From: Cotesia glomerata
Taxonomy: Eukaryota > Arthropoda > Insecta > Hymenoptera > Braconidae
DNA length: 64,000 nt
NCBI RefSeq assembly: GCF_020080835.1
Contig: NC_058159.1
Location: 8,494,001-8,558,000, forward strand
Direction: 5' to 3'
Shown one piece after another: positions 51,098 to 64,000 of this stretch (positions within the stretch are counted from its first letter, which is position 1; each line of letters begins with the position of its first letter). The translations under genes and the position numbers were made by a program. Under the pieces are notes generated by a model. It worked only from the letters and a program-made list of their open reading frames with translations, made no database searches and was not told the DNA's origin.

Positions 51098-53260
51098 GTA
51101 CAAGCTTTTTTGCCGAATTTCAATGAAAAGTAGAATTTAATCGAGATAAATGTTTCTGACTATCTCTTTATCGATTTAAAAAACTTCACTCACTTTAGTC
51201 AGAGTTTAAAAATGTTGAACCAACTGAAGATTTTACGCATGGAAAGCTATCGTTTAATCGTGTAACCTTTTATTTTTAGTAAGATTTAATCACGATAATC
51301 TATGAATAAAATGAAATTTTATACTTCTACTTCACTGGTGCAATTGGTAACCTACCAACAAATATTTGTTAAAAAGTTTTTTAATAGAGATGTGAGCAGA
51401 ATATCCTTCTGTTGCATATTTGTTTGAGTATACGATCATGTTCGGATATTCTATAATTTAATCAACTTTTCCGTGGGTTTTTACGCTGAGTGAAAAGTTT
51501 TTTTTATCTCTATGCTATTGTAAAGAGATCAAGTTTATGAGTGTACATAACTGTGAGTATGAGTGTTAAAGTATATTTTTTGTGAGACATTTTCATTTTA
51601 CGAGTTTTTCGCCGAACTCAATGCATCACAGTTATTAGAATTCCAAAAGCTCCTTTGACCCTAACGAAAGCCATGAAAAGAAGAATAACTTGAGGAAAGA
51701 AAAAATCTAAGCTTCGTTTATGGTAACAAGGAATCGGAGTAAGTGCTTGCTTATTCAGACCAGTTCAACGCAATAGTCGTAACCAAGTACCATGCGAAAT
51801 TGCCATAGTTTTAGTTTTTCTTAGCAAAACTCGTCAAGTGTTATGATCCTCGAAATTTAACGAATGATATCATTAGAATAGTCTTTTGGGTTCAGGAAGA
51901 TCCAAAAAACTTTTCTCTTATCATCATATGTAATTACTCCTTACCAACGGCAACTTCTCTTCAAACATCCAAGTCATGATTAATGATTTTTTGATTAAAA
52001 TAAATTAATATCTAAGTTGCATCCATTCATAGTACAATTATAAATTTATACTAATTCAGAGAATATACGAAAAAGTACAATACGACAAGTCATGAAACGG
52101 TTTCGTGTGGATATTGCATGTCTCTAGTTTAGCGCTAAGCCTGTGCATATATACTTAATGTGAAAGGATAATACTCAGAAATAGGTAGTATGTACGCGTG
52201 TCTGCAAAGGAAGCCGAGTGTGCAAGCACAAGTAGAATAAATAGTAATCCAACCCCTTATTAAATTCAAATTAGTTAGGGCCACCTTTAACAACCGATGC
52301 TGTTGGTCGAGAGCATATGCCGTAGCACGTAACCCTCTCGCTCTTCTCACCACCGGCATCAACCGTAATCCATCATCTTTATGACGTTTTAACACTGCAC
52401 GTTAAAGATCCTAGTTGACATACTCAACGATCAGATAATCACATAAAAGTCACACCTCTGATACGTATAGACTGATTTTCTTCTGTTTACAACGATTTAA
52501 ACTTGATACCGTTAACGCTCAGGCATTTATCAGCAATATGCACTGATATTGTTTGTTTATCGCCGCAGCACCAATACAATGGGCATTCAGGGCTTGTATC
52601 GGTCGCGAAATCTCCCATCTTTGACTTATGGTGAATTTACGAAAAGTGTAAATGACACAAAAAGCAAACACAGAGATTGAACTTGAACAGCCTAAAAAAC
52701 GTTGATTGTTTACCGCAGCACTCTTGAACGGTTGGCACCCTCTGTGTGACATCCCTTTCCGTCTTCCGATACTTTTGGATTGTATCGATAAATACCAGAG
52801 GCGCAAACACTCAACTGGCACGAGTCCCACTGGGCTTTTATCCTTGTTCTTGTTATTCATTTTTTTCTTTTTCCTTAGTAACATTTATTTTTTTCTCGCA
52901 TCGCAAAGAAGGATATAAACTTTTTAAATAAATCAGAACGACACACTAATTCTTCTGGATAGAAAAGGCTATTTTACAAAAAACTTGTCTCGATTTTCCA
53001 TACTTTTTTAGTTTCATTGTTCTAGAGCTATTCTCTTGAACGCACATAAATGGAGAGCAAAAGCATATCCCGTCTACGTTCCCTTGAGTATGAGCAAAAG
53101 GGAGGATTTACGGATGCTTCTGGATCCTCCTCCTCCTCCCATCTTTATTCCAGGACGGACAGGTCGAGAGGGTAGGCATCGGACCGTGGTAACTGGCAGC
53201 CCTAGAGGGAGCCGTTAAACCCAGTCCCGGGCCGTTCAGCTCGCGCTAGCGCGTATTCTC

Positions 53261-53263
<3 letters not shown>

Positions 53264-53328
<65 letters not shown>
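53264..53328. repeat. (TA)n microsatellite
   Basis: Pure TA tract of about 32 units, directly after a GC-richer segment containing CGCGCTAGCGCG. Confidence 0.95.
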
Positions 53329-53332
<4 letters not shown>

Positions 53333-53730
53333 AACATAAATACGTACGCTTATACCATACCATCGGTTTCTACTTCATCCCTTTAGCTGGTCTTATTTAT
53401 TTTCCCTTTTTTACTCCTCTGTATCAATGTGATCATCTCAACATCCCTTATTTTTTCTCGAGCATCGCCAAATAGAACCGAAAATGGGATAATGGAAGTT
53501 TGCTCAGGAAATACATGCTTTCTGTTTTATATTTTCATTTTATTTTAGCAGAAATACTTTTTAATCGGCAACTAGACAATAAATAAAAGATTTTCACCGT
53601 GCTGAAGCTTAATCTGAACTGTGCAGAGAACAACAATGAATATCAGTAAATCTCGGCGTTAACTTTCTCGAGTTAATGTATATATATTTCCATAATAATT
53701 TAATAGCTAAGAAATAAAAATTTTCTTGAA

Positions 53731-53832
53731 GTCATAGAAAGGAGAGAGAGAAAAGACGAAGAGTTTAGTTGCTGAAGCCTCATTATCCCGAAAGCGAGAG
53801 AGTGAGAAAGAGAGAGCAAGAGAGAGTGAGGA
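53731..53832. repeat. GA-rich tract with (GA)n clusters
   Basis: Several interrupted GAGAGAG runs separated by about 20-35 bases. GAGAG is the binding site of GAGA factor in Drosophila (established for that species), so a regulatory role is possible but unproven here. Confidence 0.6.
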
Positions 53833-56800
53833 AGGATGAGTATAAGGGAAACTCCGTCGCTTAGAAACGCCGGAAACTTTGGTCGGTCCTGAGTGGTAAA
53901 GCTAGAGCGTAGATCAGCCCCTTGATGTTGGAAACGCGCAAGCTTTCGCGATACATCAAGCCAGTTATCACTGGAATGAGATCATTTATTGCATTAAGTC
54001 AGTTGTGGGGGTGGGAAACGGAAAACAGGGGTGCGTTGGTATTGGAACTCGTAGATAAGAGTCACAGAAACCCCTCGGTATTCGTTTTTCTCTCATTCTC
54101 TAATACCTACTGATTCTGTTGATTCTCAGTTATTTTTTCTTATTCTACGCGTACGGAACATAAGAAATTTCGTACTGTTTTCATAAGAAAGATCGCACCC
54201 GAGGCTTGAGATCCTTGGTACCTGTAGAATTCTTAAAGCTTAATTGCTAGTATTTATCAAACGTCGAAATAAATAATCTGCTTACACTTCTTTGACGGGG
54301 TGCATCCCACTCGAGAGAACGCTTATTCAGCTATACAGTAATAAGTACCTCAGACATTTACGTTTATTAATGCTACTAGTCTACTGTTAAATAAAGCTAC
54401 ATTATATTATTTATTCACCATAGATCAAATCGTGTAATAATTATTAATAAGTGTGATTCAAATATTCTTCATAAAATATTTGCGAAAGTATCAAAATATT
54501 TTGCTCTGTATTCTTGATGATTTTTATTATTTGAAAGATGTCAATTGCGTATAGAAATTAATTTCGTGTTACGAAAAGACATGAAAAATTAAATCACTGA
54601 TGTTGACTTGTACATTTAAATCTCGCGATTTTGAGATTCAAAAAGCCTATTTTCATACTCGAGTCAATTAATTATCATCGAAGTTTATCTATTTTTGGAT
54701 GTTAAAGCGGATTGAGTTTATAAATATTTAAAATAAGTATCAATAATTATGTCAAAATCAAATTTGGTATATCCAAGGCTTTAGTTATATAAAGCTTAAG
54801 TGAAACTAAATGATTCAGTGTCATTTACATTCTTATTTAATTACCTCATCAAGTGAAGTACCTGAAATATACATTAAGTTGAAATAACATCAACCAAGAA
54901 TAATACAAAGAAACTTATCTCCGTTTTTTCGCTCCTAAATAAAAATAATAGCCGTAGATATAAATCTAAATATAGTAGAAACCTTCTGTATACTTTTTCC
55001 TCTTTTAGACACAATCGTAACTTCCAGCCCTTCCTATCAGGTTTTTCGCACTTCCGAGTTAACGAAGGGGTGTTTTTTAGGCCTGTCTCTCATATCCTAG
55101 CCTTTACACGTATTTTTATATTTTACGCGTACAAAAAGGAGTATATAGGTAATTTTCACCACACTGGTTCGTTTTCATCTTCTCGATAGATGATTTATTA
55201 ATAATTTTTACCCAAAATTTATACCTCATCTTTCTAATAAGCGTACAGATAAAATTTGAAAGGAGTGATTCACCAATAATCAAAATTCTAACTTTGCAAG
55301 TGCACAACATGACGACTTTTCCCTATTTTAGAGAAAAATTTTGCAGTAGATATGATTTTTCAGCTTAAAAAGAACGACATCATAATACTTATCTATTTCT
55401 ATAAGATGTTTTCATGCATTTTTATCCATTTCTGTTATTTAGTTACACCATTGCAAATATTGTTTTAATTGGATTCTTGAAAATTACTATTAAAACGTGA
55501 ACGAGGTTTAGCGCTTTTATTTCAAATCATCTTTACTGTCTTTTTGCTGCAGATGTCATTAAAAATCTATTTATATTACAAAAATAATCCAATACAAACA
55601 ATTGTTTGCAACACTATTCAACGGAAATTGACATTTTAAAAACAACAGCGGAATACTGTGATTGTCATCCGTTTATCTACTTCTTGTAATATGCATCAAT
55701 ATAATATCCATTACTATTATGTTGCTATTAGTGTAGAATAAATACCATTTGAATGTCTCTCTTTCAGCTGTTTCTTTACAGCTTTATTTTCAACTTTTCA
55801 TAGTCATAATTCGTTAGATAGTATCTTTAATTTTTGATTATAAGTGCTGAAGTTCGCTGAAGAAGCACTTTCAACTTAATCTGTTATTGGTCATTACTGC
55901 CAGTGTAATTAGCAAACAGTGCAAATAATAAAAATCAATAAGATGAGATACATAGTGTGTTCTAAGCAAACATGAGCTTGTGCAAAATCAGTACAAAGGG
56001 TGGAAAATCGCTTAGAAAAAGCGATATAAAAATTCAAACGATCCTGCCACACTTTCAAAAATTTATTAATGTTCAAAAAGTTGTTTTCCCCAGGGTGCAA
56101 TCTCTTTAGTTTGAATTTTCAGCATAATAACATAAAATAGGGATGATACTACGTTAATTACAATGAGCAGTTTATGTATTTTTCTTTTTAATTTCGGCAA
56201 ACGAAAAGAAAAGCTGGCGGCACCTGGGGCTTGATAAAACCTTGGGGATTTTCGTCGGTTGAGGTGCGGGAGCTGTGGCGCCCAACTAATTCGCTTGAAT
56301 TTTGATTTTCAATAAGGGAGCCGGTGAGATGCGTTGGGATTTAGCTTCCACGTACAGCTGTACCTAGTGGGGTTTGAATATGCATGATGCATGGGCATTA
56401 AAGCACCCAAACCACTTTCCCTTTTGTCGGTCTCTCTGTTCTATCCTCCTATGTTTCTCTGTTATACACATACGTATAAATACAGATATTTGCTTTGTTT
56501 CTTTCTCTCTCAACGTGTATATCTTTTTCCGTCTCCTAGTCCCGCGGCTGGCAATCCCGCGCTTCCGTCGTCCTCGTATGTTAAGAACTACTGCCGCAGG
56601 TTCTATCTGTGCAGAGAGCTTCTATAATTGCGATATTTTTAACATCCGTACAGTAAAGCGTTAATGCTCCACTACTAGAGCTTTGCGCCTTTTAGAAAAT
56701 TCCAACGTAAATTCACAAAGATGTATCAACAAAATGCTTTTGAAGTTGGATTTTATAATTTACATTTTTTGAATACCACATTATTTATGGTTATATAAAT

Positions 56801-57201
56801 AATTATTGCTCAGAGATTTAGAGAGCATTAATACTACTTGGAATAAATAACTTCAACATTTATTTTTGTCAATTATTTTTTTTCATTTTCACTCCATGCA
56901 TTATTATGACCCAGCGATTCGTTACTTTAAATATTTACTAAAAGAAAAACAAATTAATACTTAAAATTTATTTTTTTTAAAATTTGACTTTTGTTTCAAA
57001 ATATGCAGCTCTTTTAGATCAATTGGACATTAAGCTGATAAAAAGATAAAAAAACTGAATTTTTAGAATAGACCATGAATTTCCACACTCAGAGTAAATT
57101 GTATGTTTTTGTATTACAGCGAGAAAGGAGTATAGTCTATTTTGTAACAAGGTAACTATACTCAATTTTGGAAAACTATTTAAAACGAGAATATCAAATT
57201 T

Positions 57202-57222
57202 AAAAAAAAAAAAAAAAAAAAA
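57202..57222. repeat. Poly-A run
   Basis: About 20 consecutive A, about 70 bases upstream of the MITE at 57294. No retrotransposon body was identified beside it. Confidence 0.9.
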
Positions 57223-57293
57223 CGAAATTATTTTTTGTGTCAGATAACTTGTCTTTATTGGTAAATTTAATTATATTGCTAGAAGATAGCATA

Positions 57294-57559
57294 CACTGAT
57301 AGAAGGATTTCTTAGTATTTAAAAAGATTTCTTTGTATTTAAGAAATCATTTCTTAGTATTTAAAAAATATTTCTTAAATACAAAGAAATATTTCTTAAA
57401 TATTAAGAAATATAACTACTGAGAAATATTTTTTAAATACAAAGAAATATTTCTTAAATACTAAGAAATATTTTTTAAATGCTAAGAAATGATGTTTAAG
57501 AAATGATTTCTTAAATACAACGAAATCTTCTTAAATGCTAAGAAATCCTTCTATCAGTG
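57294..57559. mobile_element. Tc1/mariner-type MITE with internal TTTCTTAAATAC repeats
   Basis: Inverted ends start CACTGATAGAAGGATTTCTT and match for about 28 bp (left AGTATTTAA, right AGCATTTAA). They are flanked by TA at 57292-57293 and 57560-57561. The interior consists of about ten alternating direct and inverted copies of a 12-16-base word (TTTCTTAAATAC / AAGAAATATTT), so the whole 266 bp can fold in several ways. No coding capacity. Confidence 0.85.
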
Positions 57560-57561
57560 TA

Positions 57562-60500
57562 CTATTGCATCAAGTGATTCTCGTTATCGATCGTAGATAC
57601 AAAGATCTTGATTCAAAACTTCATAAACCAAGGGTATAAGTTTTTGAAACAAGATAGCCAATTTTCTCAGTTTTGAAATGCATTACAAGAATGTTTATCC
57701 ATGCTACAATTATTCATAACCTGTCAGATTTATCTGTATTGATACGTCAGTATTTAATAATCGTGAAATCTACGAGGGAGCGATGATACGATGTGGTGAA
57801 TTAAACAAACAGTTGCGTGAAATAATTGTGTGATAAGGAGATATAAAAGGGTAGACAAACCCTATGTCTGAAAATAATCAACTTATTGATGATTATAACG
57901 AAAAATAACAAAAAAAGAGAAACAAAAAGCTGAAACAAAAAAATGAATGGAAGGGCCACTTTATAATGGAAACAATCGTTCTGGTTCTCGTAAACGATTC
58001 GCAATTTAAAGTTAAATTCGAAAAAACATATAATTGGCTTTAGAAACGAACTATAAGCCGGCGCAATGCAAATGGTTCTTTATCACGCTATATAAATCAC
58101 CAGGTTGTATTGGACTTTGACTGTTAGAGACTTTCTAGTATTAAACCGAAAAATATAATGAGAATTGTGTGTTATCATTTAATCATTGTTCATTGTATTA
58201 TGTCATTTTAAACGTTTTGTTAAAAGTTATAAGTTATAAATAAATGTCGTGGATAAAAATCATTGATGCTATAAATATTGTTTTACGGAATATAAAATAT
58301 TTTAACGGTAATCTAAATTGAAGTTAAAAAAATAGTATGTTTCTTCGAGGTAGTTGCTGCGATTGCAATTTGTTTTAGTGGTCAAATATTGGCATTCTAT
58401 GTTCTACCATATATTTTTATGCACTACAATCATAAGTCACGTTTCTCATTCAAGTTAAAGTATTTTCGTGGACTATAAAATACTCTTTATCCAGCTAAAA
58501 TTAGATTGCAACTTTTGAGACAATTATTCTTTTACTTTATTTTATTTTTCTTCTTTACTTTTTATGTTTGACAATTTTTTATTTGTTCCAACTTGTTGGC
58601 TGTGTATTACGCCAAATTTATGATCTTTAAAAATGCAATCATGTTAATTGGAATACCGACTTTAATGTAGCTTTATTTTTTCTCTATTTTAAAAATAATT
58701 TTCTGTCTTTCATTAGTTTTTGTGCAATAAGAATCTTATTGGATTCATGAATATTTCGTGATAGTCAATGTGACCGACAATTGATTAAGGTACTAAGTAT
58801 GAGCTAGAATTTTAAGTGAAGTATCAATAGTATCGCATTCATGAAAATGACAATTTGATGCAAATTCAATAACTGCGAAGCATATTTTATTACCAAAAAC
58901 ACTGATAATGCCCTCAAAGGCTATTCTTCGGCGGATTAAATGTTAGAGGCGAAATTTCAATATAATTGTTTGCATCAAAAATTGAGCTTAGTTCACTGTG
59001 TCGTTTTAATGTATCGATAATTCTTCATTCCAGACCGATTGTTATATCGCAAAGCTTTCTTCGATATCAATTGAAATTAAGCTTAAGTGATTTTTGGATG
59101 AAAGGTATTTGGGAGTGATGAGGGCTAATAAGGATAGTGCTGTCGATACAACGTCAAATGTTGAATACAAAGTTTTGTTTTAGTATTTTCCTAAATTTAG
59201 ATATACAACATCACATTGAAAAAAGACAAAAATAATTTATTATCTATAAACACTGTCATATATTCTGAATCTATACTTTCAATTATCTAAAATGTTTGAT
59301 GTTCTCTTCCGTTATTGTCTTAGTTTTTATTAGAATCTGAAGGATACTTATTGCAAACAAAATAAAAAACTTGAAAAATGCGAAAATGTTTCAAATTCAA
59401 TATCTATTTTATGGTCCTCTTTAGAAATTTTTTTTTTAATTTTTAAAGAAATTATCACCGTACCATAATTTACTTTTATATAACATTTTATTAAATTCTG
59501 AATAGTAATACGTTAATAGATATTTACAATGAAAAGAAAATAATCAATAAATTTTGATGTTCATTATTATTGGAGGACATATTTTATAAAATATGAACAA
59601 AAAATGTAATGAAAATTGTAATATTGTAAAGTTCCTTAAAATATCTAATTTTATTTCGGTTTATGGTAAAATTTACCATTATTCCGTAAAAAATTCAAAG
59701 AGAATGTACTTGAAAAATAATGAATATAAAAACTTGTTGACTACATTAGACATTGTTCATTTTATCACAAATATCCTTTAGTCACCTGCCAGTACATTAT
59801 CATCAATGAATAACCAAAATTGTCAAATTGTCTGTAAATCCGCAATTGGAATATTTAAACTAAAGTGATCTTATATGCTGTCAGGTGAGGTCAAATACAT
59901 TTATGTATAAAATAAACAGAAATGAAAAGTGTTTTTACTGAGTCTATAAACAAATTTATATGAAGCACATTGCCACCAAAATAATCAAAAATTAGGCTCT
60001 GTATTGAAGATAATAACCCGTGCAAACTAAGTAGGTCTTCATGTATAGTACTTATCGATTGTATTGGAATGAAAGCATCTAGCGCATCTATTCATGATTA
60101 ATATACTAAAGTGATTATACGTTTGCCCATAAACTTTAATTTTCTGAAGTTATCGGTAGACTAGTTAAACAAGTATCGATTATCAATGAGCTATTGCATC
60201 AAAATATTAGTATTCACCCTGTAGTTTAATTTCAGGTCATACCATTAAAGTAGATGTTTTGAGTAGACAGTTATTGATGAATGAATTAATGTATTAGAAA
60301 ATGCTTATACTTTGAACGATTCGAAAGCATAAGAAAGACAAGTCAACCCGATAAATGTCGTAGTAAGAGTAAAAGACGGTAAGAGATGAAAAAGCGCAAT
60401 TTTATTAAGCGATAAACTGTAGGGACTAAGGCAATAACGTGCTCGAGACTCTCACGAAGGTCGTGAAGAAGGAACAAAGTTGAAGTAAAGAGAGAAACGA

Positions 60501-63500
60501 ACAAAAGACGGCTTGAGTTATAAGGGTGAAAAAACGAATAAGATACATGCACAAGAGAAATCGTAACTTTACTGCCATGCCTGTGCGTGCAGTTGAGCCT
60601 CTGGGCTCTTGAAAAAATTTTATAATTTTTACTTATTTTTTATACAGCAACACGTCGAACAAGAACGCTTCCCTATATTTTATTTACTCGGATATGTATA
60701 CGTAAACATAACGTGTATAACTAATGTTTAGTTGGAGACAGACTGTCTGCCGCTGAACCAGAAGAAACAGAATTCATTGGCACCCTTCACTACGTAGTTA
60801 TATACACGCTAGTCTGAATGGTCAAACAAGTTACAATAGAAAAGTTTTACATGATTTCCTGCATTACGAATAGAACGTACAACTAAATTCAGATCGCGTG
60901 GCAAATATACTAATGACTGAACAGCTCTACCAGTCGCTTGATATCGTGTGAAAACGACAACTTTCTCAGCTCGACACATGTCATACTCTCTGTTTCTTTG
61001 TTCTATTTCATTAATTCGCGGAAAAAATTACTTGATTTGAGACAAATTTTCTATTTAAAATTTCACTTTTGCTTTGATAAATTCAATTCGAATAAATTTA
61101 AGAAATTGACGAGTCAAATAAAAAAAATTAAAAAAAAGTTCTTCATTCAAGAATTTTACGAATTTAAGAAAAGCATTATTTTGGAGTCTGATTGTATCGA
61201 TCAAAGATAATATACTCTTGATCAGATATGTAGAATTTACCAAACTAAGAAAACCTAGTTCCGAGATAATTAATTTTTTTTTCAGTGTCAACTTATAAAA
61301 ATCATTTAGTATATTGATCATAATTAATCAATCATAATGATTTTTAGACTTCCGATCACATACTTAAGAATGTTTGAAAAGATTCGAATCCCATATGAGT
61401 TTTGAACTCTGTTTTAGCAATCTTTCTCTCAACTTTCCGCTTGAAATTTTTCGTAGATTTACATTGAGGGAATAAATAGACCAAGAAAAGTCTTTGTTTC
61501 AATGAATTCAAGCGTGGTACCAAAGAAAACAAATGTTTGAACTTTTCCTACGGATCAATAATTAAATGTAACACAACCCTCTGAAAACAAGTAAAGGAGG
61601 AAGGGGGAGAAAAACATTTGGGTGAGAAACCCAAGCGGTCGACGCCGCAGACTCGGAAGCACAAGTAGATATGAGTAATAGGGAGGTGATTTAGTATTAG
61701 GATTTATTAGAGAGGGGGTCACTCACCCTTCGCGATGCGATGAAGCGGATGGCAAGGGTAAGACCTCATGATTTCTCTTGGGGGCTTATACATACCGTAC
61801 CAACTAATGCACCTGTTATCCTTAGCCTCTAAAATATTCGTTTTAACATTTTTCACTTATACATTTCCATACTGATTCCTGGTATGATATTATAATTACC
61901 CAAGTACTTTTTTTTATTCACATTAAGAAATTTCTAACACAATAATTTTTTATACTTTTAAAGAAATCAGTTATCTATTGTAGGCAGTGAGTATATCTAT
62001 AGACATACTTTACGGCAGATAATTCACGCATAAAATAATAATGAGGCGAGAAAGTTTCCAGGGAAACTTTTTAAGCAGTAATAAATTTTGAAAAAAGCTT
62101 GAATACTCAACGGCCGGGGCTGACCTCTTGATCTCCACATTATTTTATTTTTAACGACTATTATGAGAATTTATAAATTGGAATTATGTGAGCACCAATA
62201 GAATGCTTTTTTTATTGCTTCGATAAAAATAGCTTTTATTAATATTAATAGACTGATAAACGAACGTAAGTGTGCATACAAACTGTTTAGTTGTGATTGA
62301 TCGGTGCTCTCAACATATTGCGTGTCGACAAGAAATCACTCGACTTATCAGTCAAGAAACTTACCTGAAACAGAAAAAAGACAATAAATTAAAATTTACA
62401 TTCATTCACAGTAATAATGATTAATGGTAATAAAAAATTTGTTTTTTTTTTTTTTTGTAGATTTAACGGAAATTTGAATATTGTATTTGTAGTCATACGA
62501 CGCGACTTTTGAAAAATTTTCCTTATTTTCTGACTCAAATCGTCGATACACAGAAAAAAATCCCGGCTTAATTTAACCAAAAAATAGTACCGAATAATTT
62601 TTATTTGCAATTTTTGTTAAAGTTTCAAAATAATTAGAAAAATTTATAATGGAGCATAATAACATTTTGAGTTAAAAATTTTTAGTAATTGTAAAAAATA
62701 AATTTCGTTCAATATTCATATTAATTACGATTAGAATGAAAAATAGTATTTTGTAATTAGCAATATTTCTATCCACTGAATAAAATTTTACTATTTCAAT
62801 TATTACAGCGACTCTGCAAAGTTTTGATATCTCTGTTTAATTTACATCCATCTCATTCTTTTTTCTTAATTATATTTTCTGAAACTTGATAATAAATTAC
62901 TACTGATTATTTATTATAATATGCTTCAATTTCATACAAAAGTAGCTTATTTGAAAACTTCTAAGTAATATTTAAGTAAAAGTTTTATAATAGAAACTTT
63001 ATTATTAAACATAAAAATCAACGACCAATAAACCAATACTGTACAAAAGATTAAACGTCAAAACATTAAGCTAAATTATAATATTTAAGAAATCTTCTTA
63101 GTGAAATGTCGATTTAATCCAACGCTAAGAACTCAAGAACCCTTCTTCTGAAACAACCCCTTTTTAAAGCTATCACTCGGTGGTAAAGTTCATAGTCTCA
63201 ATTAAAAAGTTAAACTTTTAAAAATATAATGATACGTCAAAACCAGGCTCTGTATTAATATTTCCATGATATATTTATCCTCAAGTTTATTTTTTAATTA
63301 AAATTACGACAGTGATTCAACCGAAATTCAGTCTGGTTTATGTTATGGATAAATTATGAGATTTGGAGGTTCGAGGGTTTATTATGATAGGAGCACAAGA
63401 TTCAGGGGTCGCCGCTCGCCACCATGTTTTGGCAGTGCCATGACACTAAACTCCGGCGGACTGAAGCAAAGGTCGTGGTTCAATGATTTCTCCCTTCAGC

Positions 63501-64000
63501 AATAACCACTAATGGCTTTTGTTCTGGTAAATACAGAATGCGTTTGCGGAAGTACGTTCATCATCGATAATCAGCCGGTGAAATCTCATCGTGTGGAATA
63601 ATCAATCTAGCTCTATATAATGATCATGTCGGTGGGCGCTTGTCTTAGATTATCGCATCTAGTTGGTACAAAGTGATTAATTACACCTACTCTACTCATT
63701 TTTACTACACATGTGTTGAGTATTTTGTATTTATATTTGATAAAATTGTTTGATTCAAGATAAAATTTTCTTTGAAATATTCTCCTTTTTTCATTCAAGA
63801 AATTAATCCTTAAGTTAGTTGATAATAATTCTTTGAATAATCAAAAAAATTCTCAAATATCCCTTAGAATTGTTCCAAACAAAAATTTAGTTGTCTTAGT
63901 AAGAGATTTTATTTCTCTGGCTTCAGCTAATGACACTTGGACTAAAAAAAAAACTATACCTCAATCCAAGAATTCATAAGTAAAGAAAAAAAATTCTTGA
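57562..64000. other. Intronic DNA around the ratchet point
   Basis: No coding exon recognised apart from the zero-length recursive splice site at 62364/62365. A GC-rich segment at 63395-63480 carries GGTGGCGAGCGGCGACC on the minus strand. Short open frames show no domains. Confidence 0.45.
62359..62385 (-). promoter_or_regulatory. Sema2a: Recursive splice site (ratchet point, zero-length exon)
   Basis: On the minus strand the sequence reads TTGTCTTTTTTCTGTTTCAG directly followed by GTAAGTTTCTTG. This is an excellent polypyrimidine tract and AG acceptor fused, with no exon between, to a consensus donor; the junction lies between 62365 and 62364. In Drosophila, this (Y)nNCAG|GTAAGT arrangement marks ratchet points used to remove very long introns stepwise. 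It has the same orientation as the Sema2a exon at 1251-1313 and lies inside the inferred >62 kb intron. It was the only fused CAG|GTAAGT junction I noticed on this strand. Use is inferred, not shown. Confidence 0.65.

Larger units (their letters stand above)
43221..57291. other. Mostly unique intronic DNA, few recognised repeats
   Basis: A 14-kb stretch with less recognisable repeat content than the rest of the window and long segments that are only moderately A/T-rich (about 43850-44850, 46380-47350 and 48250-49600). Open frames are short. The most coding-like is minus strand 46845-47108. Simple repeats are a poly-T run at 49808-49827, TA tracts at 51066-51095 and 53264-53328, and a GA-rich tract at 53731-53832. 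Regulatory elements are plausible in an intron of a developmental gene, but none is identifiable by eye. Confidence 0.4.
1314..64000 (-). other. Sema2a: Very long intron of the Sema2a gene, running off the right edge
   Basis: No host coding exon could be recognised on the minus strand between the 3' splice site at 1314-1316 and the right edge. At least 62.7 kb is therefore inferred to be one intron, positioned just upstream of the 63-base exon. Contents are AT-rich unique DNA, microsatellites and transposons, several nested in each other. The recursive splice site near 62364 lies in the same orientation and supports removal of this intron in steps. A small non-coding 5' exon or alternative promoter inside it cannot be excluded by eye. 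Confidence 0.6.

Noticed and set aside
54850..54875. TATATTTCAG|GTACTT on the minus strand as a second ratchet point
   Set aside because: The donor half is not a GTAAGT-type consensus and the tract is A/T-mixed.
61375..61400. ATTCGAATCCC as a tRNA T-loop/B box
   Set aside because: No matching A box, acceptor stem or anticodon arm nearby.

Overview
This is AT-rich, intron-dominated animal nuclear DNA, almost certainly from an insect. The one host exon recognised encodes a segment characteristic of the insect secreted semaphorin Sema2a. The rest is non-coding DNA full of simple repeats, small inverted-repeat transposons, a pogo/Tigger-type transposon and a Crypton-like tyrosine recombinase. 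A hymenopteran such as a parasitoid wasp is my impression from base composition and repeat style; it is inference and was not tested.

Layout: the host gene lies on the minus strand. A 63-base, phase 0/0 coding exon of Sema2a sits at 1251-1313 with good splice sites on both sides. Positions 1-1250 are the beginning of the next intron. Everything from 1314 to the right edge (about 62.7 kb) reads as one very long upstream intron, because no preceding exon could be recognised. Near its distal end, at 62364/62365, a pyrimidine-rich 3' splice site is fused directly to a consensus 5' splice site on the same strand. This is the signature of a recursive-splicing ratchet point (zero-length exon), as known from long Drosophila introns.

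The intron holds a series of mobile elements. They are a MITE at 234-482; a ~1 kb family with CCGTRAAAAATTTTC ends and internal TGATATGG / ATCATGATGGTAA tracts (best copy 4477-5471, inverted copy 18490-19200, fragments elsewhere); large foldback palindromes at 6711-7050 and 31238-31784; three GC-rich 'CGAAGCGAG' hairpins at 7051, 12868 and 40608; two copies of an ~850-900 bp AACTTCCCGCT-ended family (11513-12418 and 34490-35347); a Tigger/pogo element with a transposase C-terminus and TA target duplication (15306-15892); a LINE 3' tail (about 20870-21105); a TA-flanked GGAGTGAA-rich element holding a Helitron-like insertion and palindromic sub-repeats (25922-27580); a near-perfect 60-bp hairpin (39188-39354); the Crypton-like recombinase gene (41288-42829) with a GC-rich island beside it; and a Tc1/mariner-type MITE (57294-57559).

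The stretch from about 43.2 to 57.3 kb has fewer recognisable repeats and may be mostly unique intronic DNA. No rRNA, convincing tRNA, CRISPR array, bacterial operon or viral gene was seen. The most biologically interesting signals are the Sema2a exon with its giant intron and ratchet point, the Crypton-like gene, and the nested and palindromic repeat families.
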